NCBI GenBank assembly: GCA_900755095.1
Contig: CAAEFE010000013.1
Location: 42,353 to 106,352, forward strand
Direction: 5' to 3'
DNA from: an uncultured Bacteroides sp.
GTDB taxonomy: Bacteria; Bacteroidota; Bacteroidia; Bacteroidales; Bacteroidaceae
Length of the DNA: 64,000 nucleotides
Position 1 is the first letter of the stretch, and every line of letters starts with the position of its first letter. The translations under genes and the position numbers were made by a program. The notes beneath the pieces were generated by a model. The model had not been told where the DNA came from. It saw only the letters and a program-made list of their open reading frames with translations, and did not search any database. Shown here in pieces: positions 54,846-63,987 of the stretch.

Positions 54846-56294
54846 TCATCGTTCTTTATTAGCTACATCAAACCACAAACGGGTAGTAATCTCATCTGCT
54901 CCCTGATGGGATATGGCAATCTGATACTGCTTACCATTCAGTGATTGTTCCGTTACGGGATAAAAAAAGCGACGAGGTAACTCTCCGGAACCCAAAACGG
55001 AATCGGGACCAGGGATAAGCTGGGGATAACCGAGCCTGCGCCAGTCAGTGAAAGCATCGGGTCCCTGTCCATAATAAGCGATCCACTTCTGCCAGCCGAT
55101 AGATTCATACCAATGTGCGGCGTCGAACCGAATCGCCTCCTGCTGTAAATAGGAATCGATTATATGATTGTCTATAATGCCAAACTGATTCAATGAAGCA
55201 GTAATAGCTTCGCGGTAGAGCGTTTCCGCATCAGCCGTTATCCAGCCGCGTGCAGCGGATTCTGCAAAGATAAACAAGACCTCGGCATACGTATAAAATA
55301 CAGCCGGAGAGCTATCTTTCAAAAAATAAGTACCGGGACGGGAAACTTTATTAAATCCCTGATTATTAGCGGCATCAGCAGATAAGGAATTGGCAGCTCC
55401 TACATAGTTTTTCACACTTTCGTCTTGAGGTAGCTGGGCTAAAATTCCAATTCTCGGATCATTCCATTCATTCAGTTTATCAATCAACGTTTTTGATACC
55501 CGCTGATCATCACGTGAATTGAAAGCAGATGCCCATGGATTCCATTGTGGTGAAGAAGTAAAAACAAAACGGGCTATAGCATCATTGCTATCTATTACAC
55601 TGTTACGATTATCCCAAAGGGAAGCAATAACCCGACGCGCTGTATCCTCATCCCGGTCAGCTAATTCAAGGGCGATACGTAGCCGTAGGGAGTGGGCCAA
55701 TTGTTTCCAGCGGGTAATATCATTTCCGTAAATCAAATCCCCTTCTACCGTTCCTCCTGTGGTAGAAAGCAACTGGTCAGCAGCGATCAACTCCTCCAAA
55801 AGCCCGCGCAAAACAGTCTCTTGTGAATCATAAGCGGGTGTTACACTTTGTGCATATTCACTGTATGGTATATTTCCATACAGATTGGTCAGCAACAGGT
55901 AAACCCACGAACGCCACACTGTAGCTATCCCTCGATAATTATCATTTCCGAGTTCCGAACTGATAATAGCATTCAAGTCAGTTATTAGCGTTGCATAGCC
56001 GGTGTCCCACGTAGTGGTAAAGCTGCCATTATCCACATTATAGCAATCTGGCTCTGTATATTGTATTTTAGCCCAATGTTGCACCCACAACAGAGTAGAA
56101 TTATAGTTCGTACTACTTCCCCAATAAAGATTGGCGGCATGATACTGTGCAGCGGCAAGTAAATAAGCCGGCTGTGGATTTTCAGTGGCATTGGGGTTGC
56201 GGTTGATATCAGTCAATTCATCATCACACGATGATAGAGAAATGGCAACCACTTGTACCCATATTATATATAAAAAATATATTCTTCTTTTCAT
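54846..56294 (-). CDS. SusD/RagB-like lipoprotein (SusD-like_2 type)
   Basis: A 482-residue lipoprotein (AISLSSCDDELTDINRNPNATENPQPAYLL) with the early NPNAT motif and a C-terminal WRRLGYPQLIPGPDSVLGSGELPRRFFYPVTE typical of SusD-like_2. It is encoded 27 bp after its SusC partner. No glycosidase, sulfatase or peptidase gene follows, so the ligand cannot be guessed from neighbours. Confidence 0.93.
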   Translation of the reverse strand: MKRRIYFLYIIWVQVVAISLSSCDDELTDINRNPNATENPQPAYLLAAAQYHAANLYWGSSTNYNSTLLWVQHWAKIQYTEPDCYNVDNGSFTTTWDTGYATLITDLNAIISSELGNDNYRGIATVWRSWVYLLLTNLYGNIPYSEYAQSVTPAYDSQETVLRGLLEELIAADQLLSTTGGTVEGDLIYGNDITRWKQLAHSLRLRIALELADRDEDTARRVIASLWDNRNSVIDSNDAIARFVFTSSPQWNPWASAFNSRDDQRVSKTLIDKLNEWNDPRIGILAQLPQDESVKNYVGAANSLSADAANNQGFNKVSRPGTYFLKDSSPAVFYTYAEVLFIFAESAARGWITADAETLYREAITASLNQFGIIDNHIIDSYLQQEAIRFDAAHWYESIGWQKWIAYYGQGPDAFTDWRRLGYPQLIPGPDSVLGSGELPRRFFYPVTEQSLNGKQYQIAISHQGADEITTRLWFDVANKER

Positions 56295-56321
56295 CTTATC
56301 CTATTACTTAAAGGTTCACAT

Positions 56322-59300
56322 TTAGAATTTCACGGAAAGGTTCACACCAAAGGAACGTGTTGTAGGCAATGAATAGGCTTCTACTCCTTGTGCGTTTCCA
56401 GTAGTCAAAGCCGATTCCGGATCTATATTAGGGACGCTCTTATAAATAGTCCACAAGTTACGTCCCGTCAGTGTAACGGAAGCTTCTTGCAAATGCAGTT
56501 TCTGCGTCCACAAGCGAGGTAGACGGTAACTCAAAGCGACTTCTCGCAGTTTCACGTAAGAAGCATCATATACATTAGCTTCAGCAATACTGTAAATACG
56601 ATGGTAGTATTTCTCGGCAGATACAACCTCTTCGTTCTTAGAACCACTTTCCGTCACTCCTTCTACCATAATGCCATCCTGATACACACGGGTGGATTGC
56701 CCATTGACCTGGGCATAGTAAAGTCCATCAGAGGATACGGAATAAGAAGGAGATTCTGGTAATCGTACATTGTTACCCATGGCGGCAGTATAATACCACA
56801 AGCCACCGTGCTCGGCATCCCGGCCCGATAATGTGTTAGCTAATACACCGGTATATTTTCCAGTTTTATTAGTGTTGGAAAAAATAGAACCACCGACACT
56901 TGCATCTATCAGAAAAGAAAGACTTAACGAACGATAACTGAAAGTGTTACTGATACCGCCTGTCCAGTCGGGCGTAAACTTCCCCAACGTTTTATTAGTG
57001 GTCGAAATCTTAGGCAGACCGTTAGCATCCACCACAACGTTTCCATTAGCATCACGCACGTATGAAGTGCCGAACAGGGTTCCATAAGCTTCGCCCACTG
57101 AAGCCAGTATCTGAATACCAGACGAGTAGAGCTGGTAACTCGTAATCAAACCTTCATCATCCAATTTGACAACCTTGCTGCTGTTGGCACCATAATTCAA
57201 ATCCAGATTCCAACGAAACCCTTTCGATGTTTGTATAGGAACAGCGCCCAATTGTATTTCATAGCCACGATTACGGATATGTCCGGCATTACGCACCTGC
57301 GACGTGTACCCACTGGCAGCAGTAGTAGCTAGTTTCAATATTTGATTACGACTATCGGTCTTATAGTAAGTGAAATCCAAGCATAGGCGATTGTCCCAAA
57401 AAGCCGCCTCGAAACCTGCTTCTATAGATGACGTCTTCTCCGGTTTTAGATTCGGATTCATACCAATGGTAGAAGAACTTTGAAGTGGATTCCCATTGAA
57501 AGCTGTTTCTGAAGTAAAGACCGTTGCCAATTGATAAGGATTGGCATCTGCTCCCACTTGAGACCATCCTCCACGTATTTTTAGGTAGTTAACAGCTTTA
57601 CTTCTCCACCCGAAAGCTTCAGAAAGCAACACACTAGCCGTCACCGAAGGATAGAAATAAGAATTGTTGTCCACAGGTAGTGTAGACGACCAATCGTTCC
57701 GTCCTGTTATATTCAAGAAAGCCCAACGACGGTAATCCAGTTGTATGGAACCGTAAAGGCCATATTGCCGTAAACGGTAGAAATCATTGGACGAAGTGAG
57801 CGGATCACGCGAGTTAGTCAATGTATAAAGATCAGCAACCGCCAAACGGGGAGCAGCCTGATAATTATTCTCATATTGTTTGTTACGTACATTAAAACCC
57901 AGAAGAGCGTCAATTCCCCAATTTTTATTCAACTGTTTGATATAAGTCGCCAATACTTCTGTGTTATTCTCTTTCACCGTATAGGCATCTTCAGCATAAC
58001 TGCCGTAAGGCGAACCGGCACCTGCACTCCCCCATTTTACTTTGGATTTCCTCCGGTCATTATACCAGTCGGTACTAGTACGAAAACGCACATTCAACCC
58101 ATCTGTCAGACGGAATTCGGCATGCAGATCACCTATCAGACGATGACGTTCCTGACTCTGTGTATTATAAGAAGCACTCCAAAAAGGATTGTCGTAATAG
58201 CTTGAATTCCAGTTGCGAGTATAGTCCGCCTTCAATGAGTTCGTATCCACTTGACGTCCGAACCACAAGAACTGAAGCATAGGACTGTTAGAACGTACGT
58301 TACTGCCCGAGGGAGTAGCTGACCCCGGCAAACTGGGAGCTGTATAAACGATGTAATTGGCTGTAGCTCCCACCACAATCCATTTTGCCAGATGGTAATC
58401 CGTATTTAGGCTGATATTCGTCTTATTAGTTCCAGCATCAGGAACGATACTGACTTGTTTTTCGTAGTTATATCCTACACGGAACTGGTATTTGTCGTCT
58501 CCACGGGCAACAGAAATACCGTTGTTTGTAGAAATACCCATGCGAAAATAATCGCGTACATTGTTGGGATGGGATACCCAGGGAGTAGCCACACGATTAC
58601 CGTCAGCGTCCAATGGGCTATCGAACTGAGGAATCAACAAACCAATATCAAGACGTGGCCCCCAGCTTTCGTCTACCCCGTCATTCACACCTGCACCCTT
58701 GCCATCTACATAACTGAACCGTCCCCCCGCCCCTTGTCCAAAAAGATTTTGAAACTCCGGCAAGGTAGCAACAAAAGAGACTTGCGTGGAAGAATGTAAT
58801 GTAATCCCTATCCCTTTCTGCCTTTTGTCTCCTCCCTTAGTAGTGATGACAATAGCACCGTGAGCAGCACGCGCACCATAAAGGGCAGCGGCATTCGGAC
58901 CTTTCAATACAGTAAGTGTTTTTATGTCTTCCGGATTCAGGTCTGCTATTGCATTTTTAAAATCACGTCCGCTGGAACGTGCATTAAGCTGCGAATTATC
59001 CACTGGGATTCCATCCACAATAAAAAGCGGTTGATTCTCACCTGCAATAGAAGTTTCACCACGAATAACGATGCGACTGGAACCAACATCTCCTTGTGTA
59101 TTGGTAATACGCACACCAGCTATCTTACCACTCAACGAATTTAACAGATTATTATCTTTCCCTTGCACCAAAGCATCCTGTTTTACTTCCTGTGCCGTAT
59201 AGCCCAATGCCTTTTTCTCGCGTGAAATACCCAAAGCCGTTACTACTACCTCATCCAGCAGATGCGTATCACTCTTCAGTGTTACCGATACCTGTGGTGC

Positions 59301-59561
59301 AATAGCCACCTCTTTTGCCATCAGACTAATGTAAGAGATTAGCAGCCGGGTGGCTGATGGCGGGAATCCACTCAGTTCAAATCTCCCGTTGACATCAGTT
59401 ACGGTACCCAATGAAGTTCCTTTCACTATAACTGAGGCACCGATAACCGGCTCCCCATCTTCTTCTGTGGTGACAATGCCCCGCACTGTTGTCACCTGTG
59501 CTGCCCCTTGTATCACTCCTATTGCAAGAGCAAGCAAAAATAAATGAATCCTTTTACCCAT
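56322..59561 (-). CDS. SusC/RagA TonB-dependent transporter without STN domain
   Basis: A 1079-residue transporter with signal peptide (LFLLALAIGVIQGAAQ). It begins directly with the carboxypeptidase-regulatory-like domain (VRGIVTTEEDGEPVIGASVIVKG), then plug (LLDEVVVTALGISREKKALGYTAQEV) and a barrel ending FGVNLSVKF. Lacking the STN domain, it cannot signal through a FecR protein, and none is nearby. A -7 box TACCTTTG (minus strand, 59588-59595) lies upstream, so housekeeping sigma can transcribe it. Confidence 0.94.
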   Translation of the reverse strand: MGKRIHLFLLALAIGVIQGAAQVTTVRGIVTTEEDGEPVIGASVIVKGTSLGTVTDVNGRFELSGFPPSATRLLISYISLMAKEVAIAPQVSVTLKSDTHLLDEVVVTALGISREKKALGYTAQEVKQDALVQGKDNNLLNSLSGKIAGVRITNTQGDVGSSRIVIRGETSIAGENQPLFIVDGIPVDNSQLNARSSGRDFKNAIADLNPEDIKTLTVLKGPNAAALYGARAAHGAIVITTKGGDKRQKGIGITLHSSTQVSFVATLPEFQNLFGQGAGGRFSYVDGKGAGVNDGVDESWGPRLDIGLLIPQFDSPLDADGNRVATPWVSHPNNVRDYFRMGISTNNGISVARGDDKYQFRVGYNYEKQVSIVPDAGTNKTNISLNTDYHLAKWIVVGATANYIVYTAPSLPGSATPSGSNVRSNSPMLQFLWFGRQVDTNSLKADYTRNWNSSYYDNPFWSASYNTQSQERHRLIGDLHAEFRLTDGLNVRFRTSTDWYNDRRKSKVKWGSAGAGSPYGSYAEDAYTVKENNTEVLATYIKQLNKNWGIDALLGFNVRNKQYENNYQAAPRLAVADLYTLTNSRDPLTSSNDFYRLRQYGLYGSIQLDYRRWAFLNITGRNDWSSTLPVDNNSYFYPSVTASVLLSEAFGWRSKAVNYLKIRGGWSQVGADANPYQLATVFTSETAFNGNPLQSSSTIGMNPNLKPEKTSSIEAGFEAAFWDNRLCLDFTYYKTDSRNQILKLATTAASGYTSQVRNAGHIRNRGYEIQLGAVPIQTSKGFRWNLDLNYGANSSKVVKLDDEGLITSYQLYSSGIQILASVGEAYGTLFGTSYVRDANGNVVVDANGLPKISTTNKTLGKFTPDWTGGISNTFSYRSLSLSFLIDASVGGSIFSNTNKTGKYTGVLANTLSGRDAEHGGLWYYTAAMGNNVRLPESPSYSVSSDGLYYAQVNGQSTRVYQDGIMVEGVTESGSKNEEVVSAEKYYHRIYSIAEANVYDASYVKLREVALSYRLPRLWTQKLHLQEASVTLTGRNLWTIYKSVPNIDPESALTTGNAQGVEAYSLPTTRSFGVNLSVKF

Positions 59562-59587
59562 TATTGTTTACTGTTAAAATGATGGGG

Positions 59588-59660
59588 CAAAGGTATTAGA
59601 TATATACAAGCTGATAAATCCCGTATGAATGGCATTTTATATACCATATTTGCGGTATAT
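59588..59660 (-). promoter_or_regulatory. Promoter and possible operator of the third SusC/D pair
   Basis: Minus-strand TACCTTTG (59588-59595) is a -7 match 26 bp upstream of the SusC start. Further upstream is an inverted repeat ATATACC-N8-GGTATAT (59639-59660), a candidate regulator site. Confidence 0.45.
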
Positions 59661-59695
59661 TTACAGTTGCGTGTATGACTTTCAGATTTTTGCTT

Positions 59696-60435
59696 CTAAT
59701 CCTTTTTATTATTCAAAGCTTGTCTGACATCGTCAAACAGATCATCCACATCCTCCAAACCAATTGAGAAACGGATAGTCGTATCCAACACATCCATGTC
59801 CTGTCGCTGTTTATCAGTAAACGGTCCAAAAATAGTACTTGCAGGATGAATAGCAAGCGTCTTATTGTCAAACAAGTTAGTAGCGCGACGTATCAATTTC
59901 AGTCGGTTGATGAAAGCAAAGCATGCCTCTTTACTTTCCAGGTCTATCGTAATGTATGCATATAGGCCACATGAGGAGTCATATAAGCTCCCAGATTGAG
60001 TAACATCTCTGTACGCATACGTTTACCGAATCCCGGACATGTACCATAATCAATTACTAAACCACCAATGGAAGTGGCTCCCCCTGATAAATATTTGGTA
60101 CTGGAAACCACTTCAATATCTACCCCTAAGCTATGTGAATCGAATTCCGTGAAAGGAATAAGCGTAGTATCAACGATGAGAGGAATTCCCCTTTCATGAA
60201 CTATCCGTGAGAGCGCCTGTAAATCCACCACTTCCATCTGCGGATTGGTGATAATCTCCATATAAATACAGCAGGTATTACCGTCTACTACTTTCTCTAC
60301 TGCTCCAATGTCTGTCAAATCACACAATCTAGGTTCCACCCCGAAGCGAGAAAAGGAAATGACATCAAGCCTGACCATATCGAAGTGAGCACCGTCAAAA
60401 CAGCGGACAGCCTTATCATTGAATTGAACGACCAT
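59696..60435 (-). pseudogene. Remnant of an O-acetylhomoserine sulfhydrylase-type PLP enzyme
   Basis: Two fragments of a Cys/Met-metabolism PLP enzyme. 59944-60435 keeps the PLP-lysine motif VVSSTKYLSGGATSIGG and reads to GAYMTPHVAYMHTLR, then stops. 59696-59896, in another frame open upstream as ITIDLESKEACFAFINRLK, encodes the family C-terminus LIRRATNLFDNKTLAIHPASTIFGP...LSIGLEDVDDL-like ending. About 60-80 residues that normally lie between are missing, and roughly the first 100 N-terminal residues are absent. It is therefore truncated and internally deleted, and non-functional. The R-M operon adjoins the truncated 5' side. Confidence 0.88.
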
Positions 60436-60484
60436 AGCAAAGCCATTCTTGAAAAATATAAGAGGATGCTCACTTCACTTTTCT

Positions 60485-61585
60485 TTAGTCCTTGATAATA
60501 AACAAAATATCTGCGTATGTAGTGTACAAATGTGATTTAAATGTGAATTCAATCTTCATATCTTCAATGTTTTCACTACTAAAAGAATCAAGATAGCCCA
60601 TAATTTTTGGGCGAAGAAGATTAATATTACGCTTAAGTGACCAAGAATTGTCCCAGTTATCATTATCAATCAGAACAAGAAACAAACGGTTTTCTGCACC
60701 AAATCTCATATCTCCTTGGTTCTCATACAACCATTTTGATAATTCCTTTGGATTGTCAAGTGCATACGAGAGTATTTCTTGTCTTCTATTTTTAGTTGTG
60801 TCAAGCACATCATTGGCAGCTTGAGTATTCACATCTTTAAGTTTTGCAATAATCTGATAATTAATAACATCATCACTTGCATCCTTATCAAATGTAATAC
60901 CCAATGCTTTTGCCTGAGACTTTAAATATGTAAGTTCAGGCTTATAATTCTTCGCTTTGAGAATCTGATCAATAAACCCTTTAGGGAGGTGAGTAACTTT
61001 CAAATCGAATGGGATACCATCAACAAAGAAGTCAACACCCTTTACCTGACCTACTGTTGGAATAACAGAGACATGAGACTTAAAAACATGCTCAATAAGA
61101 ATTGATGACCAATGATTGTACCAACTACTCATGACATAGCCATAAGCAGCATCACCAATCTCAGGAACCTTCGACTGAAGTTCGTCATAAGAGATTATAG
61201 CTTTAACATATCTAGTAACCAAATACTTATCTAAAGAGTTTGTATGGTCACCTCCCCATTTAAATGACTGAACTTTATACAAATCATTTGACAGAGTCTC
61301 GATATCAAGAACGCTGAGTTGCTTTTGATTTTCAGCCTCAGAAAAATCATCAAGAAGACGAATAGAGCCTTCAATATCATTTTTCATTGTGTCAAAAAGT
61401 TCACACCATATCTTCTTAACACCAGTTGTCTGTGGTGAAATTCCCGAGAACTGAAGGAAGTCGTTTTGAGGCTCCTTTTTACTGATAGATTTCAACTTTA
61501 ACCACAAAAGGGCTTCTCTGTTGAATGTAAAATCAACTAAGTCCTGTTTGTCAAATTTGGTTTCCCATTGTTTAAAATCACCCAT
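60485..61585 (-). CDS. Type II restriction endonuclease (PD-(D/E)XK type, predicted)
   Basis: A 366-residue protein not closely recognised. Residues ~183-200 read KGVDFFVDGIPFDLKVTHLP, a PD-(D/E)XK-type core (Asp185, Asp194, Lys196) with a possible upstream Glu165. Position 3 bp after a DNA methyltransferase gene, in the same operon with a helix-turn-helix regulator, makes a restriction endonuclease the best reading. The remainder is rich in Lys, Asp and Asn. The recognition sequence is unknown. Base composition looks more A+T-rich than the men operon, consistent with horizontal transfer. Confidence 0.75.
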   Translation of the reverse strand: MGDFKQWETKFDKQDLVDFTFNREALLWLKLKSISKKEPQNDFLQFSGISPQTTGVKKIWCELFDTMKNDIEGSIRLLDDFSEAENQKQLSVLDIETLSNDLYKVQSFKWGGDHTNSLDKYLVTRYVKAIISYDELQSKVPEIGDAAYGYVMSSWYNHWSSILIEHVFKSHVSVIPTVGQVKGVDFFVDGIPFDLKVTHLPKGFIDQILKAKNYKPELTYLKSQAKALGITFDKDASDDVINYQIIAKLKDVNTQAANDVLDTTKNRRQEILSYALDNPKELSKWLYENQGDMRFGAENRLFLVLIDNDNWDNSWSLKRNINLLRPKIMGYLDSFSSENIEDMKIEFTFKSHLYTTYADILFIIKD

Positions 61586-61588
61586 ATC

Positions 61589-63148
61589 TTAATTATTTAA
61601 TGACCAGTTTCCATCTTCACCAATGTGATAATTCTCATTTAATACCTTGAAAACATCAACGTCGCCAATCATAATCATTTCTCTTAGCACCCATTCCATA
61701 ATAGCCATCATTATTCCATTGGTATCAACAATGCCTAACTGAATCTGCTTAGTTATGAAATCTTTGACTAATTCTATCAGCTGTAAATCATCACAAACTT
61801 TCAAGAAAACAGCTTCTGGTTTCTTTTGAAATGTAACCAACACATCTCCTTTTATTGATTTCAGCCGATTGAGTTGTCGTGGAGGATATGTCTTTTGTTC
61901 AAGCCACTCATAATCAACAACTATAAAATTGTTGAATACACAAGCATTACTAATCGCCTTCCATTCCATTCCAGATAATGAATGAAACGTAAGTGAAAAA
62001 AACTTATTATCCTTAAGAACTCTTCTAATCTCAGAGAAAGATTTGTTAATATCATTCTCAAACTCATTAATACCCTTTGATCTCTTGTTGCTATCAGAAA
62101 TTACAATTTCATCCGTATACTTAGGTTCTAATCTTAACCACGCATTCCAAATAACACTCTGCTCAAAGTAAGGTACACTATCCCCATAAGGTGGGTCAGT
62201 AAATACATAATCTACTGAATTATCAGGAAGATTCAATGATTTTGCATCATCATTTGTTATTCGAAATGTTGATGAGACCTCAGGTTTCATTAAATCTCCT
62301 GCAACTTCTGAAAGGTAGTTTTCCTTGCCCTTTATAGCCTTACTCAGACGATTCTCAAAATAATGAAGAACGTTGTTTTCTATAAAAGTCTCTCCGATAT
62401 AGAACCCAGTCATCCAGGCTCCTTGAGCGAGTGCACCTCTACTTTTTATTGGTGGTACCAAACGAGAACAATTCGCAAGGTTTGCAGTAAAAGCTATCAA
62501 AAATAAATCTTTTTCTGCTCCTTCGCTAAATTTGTCAATCAATGCATATAATTTCGCATGGCAAGCAAGAGTTCGTTTGGTAAACAAATCTGCAACCGTC
62601 ATATTTGGATAAGCTGATATTCTTGAGTTTTCGATTATACTCACGTTTGGATACCAGTCGGAGATTTTATATTTCTCTTCCTTCTCACAAAATTCTGTTG
62701 CAATAGATCTTGGAATATCCATAACCTCTGTTTTACGTGAAGCCGTCTTGTACGTAAACTGAATTGGTAATCCTGATTTTGTACGAAGAACAGAAATTGC
62801 AGAATACTCAATTCCGTCAATTTTCAGAGTATACCAGTCATTTACAAAGTCTTTTAACTCTTTCTTTATCGACTCCCATTCCTTCTTTACCTTTGCAATA
62901 TTTACATCCTTAGAGAATAGATTCTTTGCGATAAAATTTGCAGCTGGATTCAAGTCGTTTACAATGACGTTTCTGTTTTTGAGAAACGCTTCGCAGCATA
63001 ATACACCATAACCCGAAAATGGGTCGATAACTGTATCCCCCACTTCCGAATATTTGTCAATAAGAGGAGAAATACCCTCTGCAGGCTTCTTTCCCCAATA
63101 TTTGTGCATAAAATATCTTGACGCCGTCTTCTCTTTCATTGTTTTCAT
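61589..63148 (-). CDS. DNA methyltransferase of the R-M system
   Basis: A 519-residue DNA amino-methyltransferase. Motif I (VIDPFSGYGV, 40-49) follows MHKYWGKKPAEGISPLIDKY, a start common in DNA methylases of the KYWGKKP group. Motif IV is DPPY at 318-321 (FTDPPYGDSVPYF). The large insert between these motifs probably carries target recognition. The C-terminal ~80 residues are not recognised. It protects host DNA from the endonuclease encoded 3 bp downstream. N6-adenine or N4-cytosine methylation is expected from DPPY. Confidence 0.88.
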   Translation of the reverse strand: MKTMKEKTASRYFMHKYWGKKPAEGISPLIDKYSEVGDTVIDPFSGYGVLCCEAFLKNRNVIVNDLNPAANFIAKNLFSKDVNIAKVKKEWESIKKELKDFVNDWYTLKIDGIEYSAISVLRTKSGLPIQFTYKTASRKTEVMDIPRSIATEFCEKEEKYKISDWYPNVSIIENSRISAYPNMTVADLFTKRTLACHAKLYALIDKFSEGAEKDLFLIAFTANLANCSRLVPPIKSRGALAQGAWMTGFYIGETFIENNVLHYFENRLSKAIKGKENYLSEVAGDLMKPEVSSTFRITNDDAKSLNLPDNSVDYVFTDPPYGDSVPYFEQSVIWNAWLRLEPKYTDEIVISDSNKRSKGINEFENDINKSFSEIRRVLKDNKFFSLTFHSLSGMEWKAISNACVFNNFIVVDYEWLEQKTYPPRQLNRLKSIKGDVLVTFQKKPEAVFLKVCDDLQLIELVKDFITKQIQLGIVDTNGIMMAIMEWVLREMIMIGDVDVFKVLNENYHIGEDGNWSLNN

Positions 63149-63150
63149 AC

Positions 63151-63369
63151 TTAAGTCAAACTATCTTCTATCAAATCATAAATATCAACATCCAGTATTT
63201 TGGAGATAGTTACAAATTGAGACATTGAAGGCTGTATCTTATTGATTGTCCAACGTGACATTGTAATATCAGACACCTCAAGTCGTTCGGCTAACCAATG
63301 ATTAGTTACCTCTTTTTCTGCAAGGACAACTCTCAAACGATTTCGATATGATTTCTTTCCATTTGCCAT
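63151..63369 (-). CDS. XRE-type regulator of the R-M operon
   Basis: A 72-residue helix-turn-helix protein, from ATG 63369 (MANGKKSYRNRL) or 63378. The segment VTNHWLAERLEVSDITMSRWTINKIQPS is a Cro/C1-like helix-turn-helix, and ISKILDVDIYDLI matches the usual end. It is the first gene of the operon, 2 bp before the methyltransferase, so it probably acts like a C protein timing methylase and endonuclease expression. Confidence 0.87.
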   Translation of the reverse strand: MANGKKSYRNRLRVVLAEKEVTNHWLAERLEVSDITMSRWTINKIQPSMSQFVTISKILDVDIYDLIEDSLT

Positions 63370-63391
63370 ACTACACATTGATAGTTTTGCA

Positions 63392-63436
63392 CAAAGATAT
63401 ACATAATATGCAATATTTTAAATAGCATTGCAATAT
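63392..63436 (-). promoter_or_regulatory. R-M operon promoter with GCAATAT direct repeats
   Basis: Minus-strand TATCTTTG (63392-63399) is a -7 match. Two direct GCAATAT copies (63410-63416 and 63430-63436, 20 bp apart, two helical turns) lie just upstream and could be operators of the XRE regulator. Confidence 0.45.
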
Positions 63437-63439
63437 AAG

Positions 63440-63859
63440 AATTGTTTTTGCCTGTTTTTTATCACAGAATACAAATAATGCTATCAACTTTTACATTTCT
63501 CACGGCATCCACCTTTTCATCTATCACCACATCGACATAGAACTGAGTACTGACGATGCTCTTTATGAACAAGAATCTTACTCTCGGAGTAGAGTTAGGC
63601 ATTTGCGGAAATGGCTAATGTGACAGTAGTGTGGTGGACCATATTGAAAGCCAAGTCCAGGTTTACTATTCCAGCCCTCTCTTTGATTCATCTCATTTAC
63701 ATCATCTCATTTACATCGCGCCCAACACTTTTAGAAAATTAAAGAAATGCGCTATATAACCGAGAAGCCGAAAACATGCTGACCCAAAGAAAAGTTTTGC
63801 ACTATCTTTAAGTCAGCATAAATTTTATTTTAACCCTTTTAAAATTGGGGTGTAAAAAA
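63440..63859. other. Gene-free, decayed interval beside tRNA-Ser
   Basis: No intact gene in this 420-bp stretch. Minus-strand frames read as short protein-like tails, for example SIVSTQFYVDVVIDEKVDA before a stop, which look like eroded coding sequence, but I recognise no family. A short tandem repeat of TCATCTCATTTACATC occurs around 63689-63716. Confidence 0.6.
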
Positions 63860-63897
63860 AAGGTTGTAAATCTTGTAACTACTTGATTTACAACCTT
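63860..63897 (-). terminator. Terminator of tRNA-Ser
   Basis: Perfect 13-bp stem AAGGTTGTAAATC (63860-63872) / GATTTACAACCTT (63885-63897), 12-nt loop and, on the minus strand, a T8 tail (complement of 63854-63861). It lies 5 bp after the tRNA. Confidence 0.88.
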
Positions 63898-63902
63898 TAT
63901 TG

Positions 63903-63987
63903 CGGAGAGACAGGGATTCGAACCCCGGGTACCTCGCAGTACAACGGTTTTCAAGACCGCCGCAATCGACCACTCTGCCACCTCTCC
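63903..63987 (-). tRNA. tRNA-Ser (anticodon TGA)
   Basis: 85-nt tRNA on the minus strand. Acceptor stem GGAGAGG pairs with TCTCTCC; D-arm GCAGAGTGGTCGATTGC; anticodon loop CTTGAAA gives TGA, reading UCA/UCG-type serine codons; a long variable arm and T-arm GGGGTTCGAATCCC follow. The 3' end continues as GCA, so the CCA must be completed post-transcriptionally. Confidence 0.95.

Noticed and set aside
63440..63859. Insertion sequence remnant beside tRNA-Ser
   Set aside because: Protein-like fragments are too short to assign to a transposase and no terminal inverted repeats were found.
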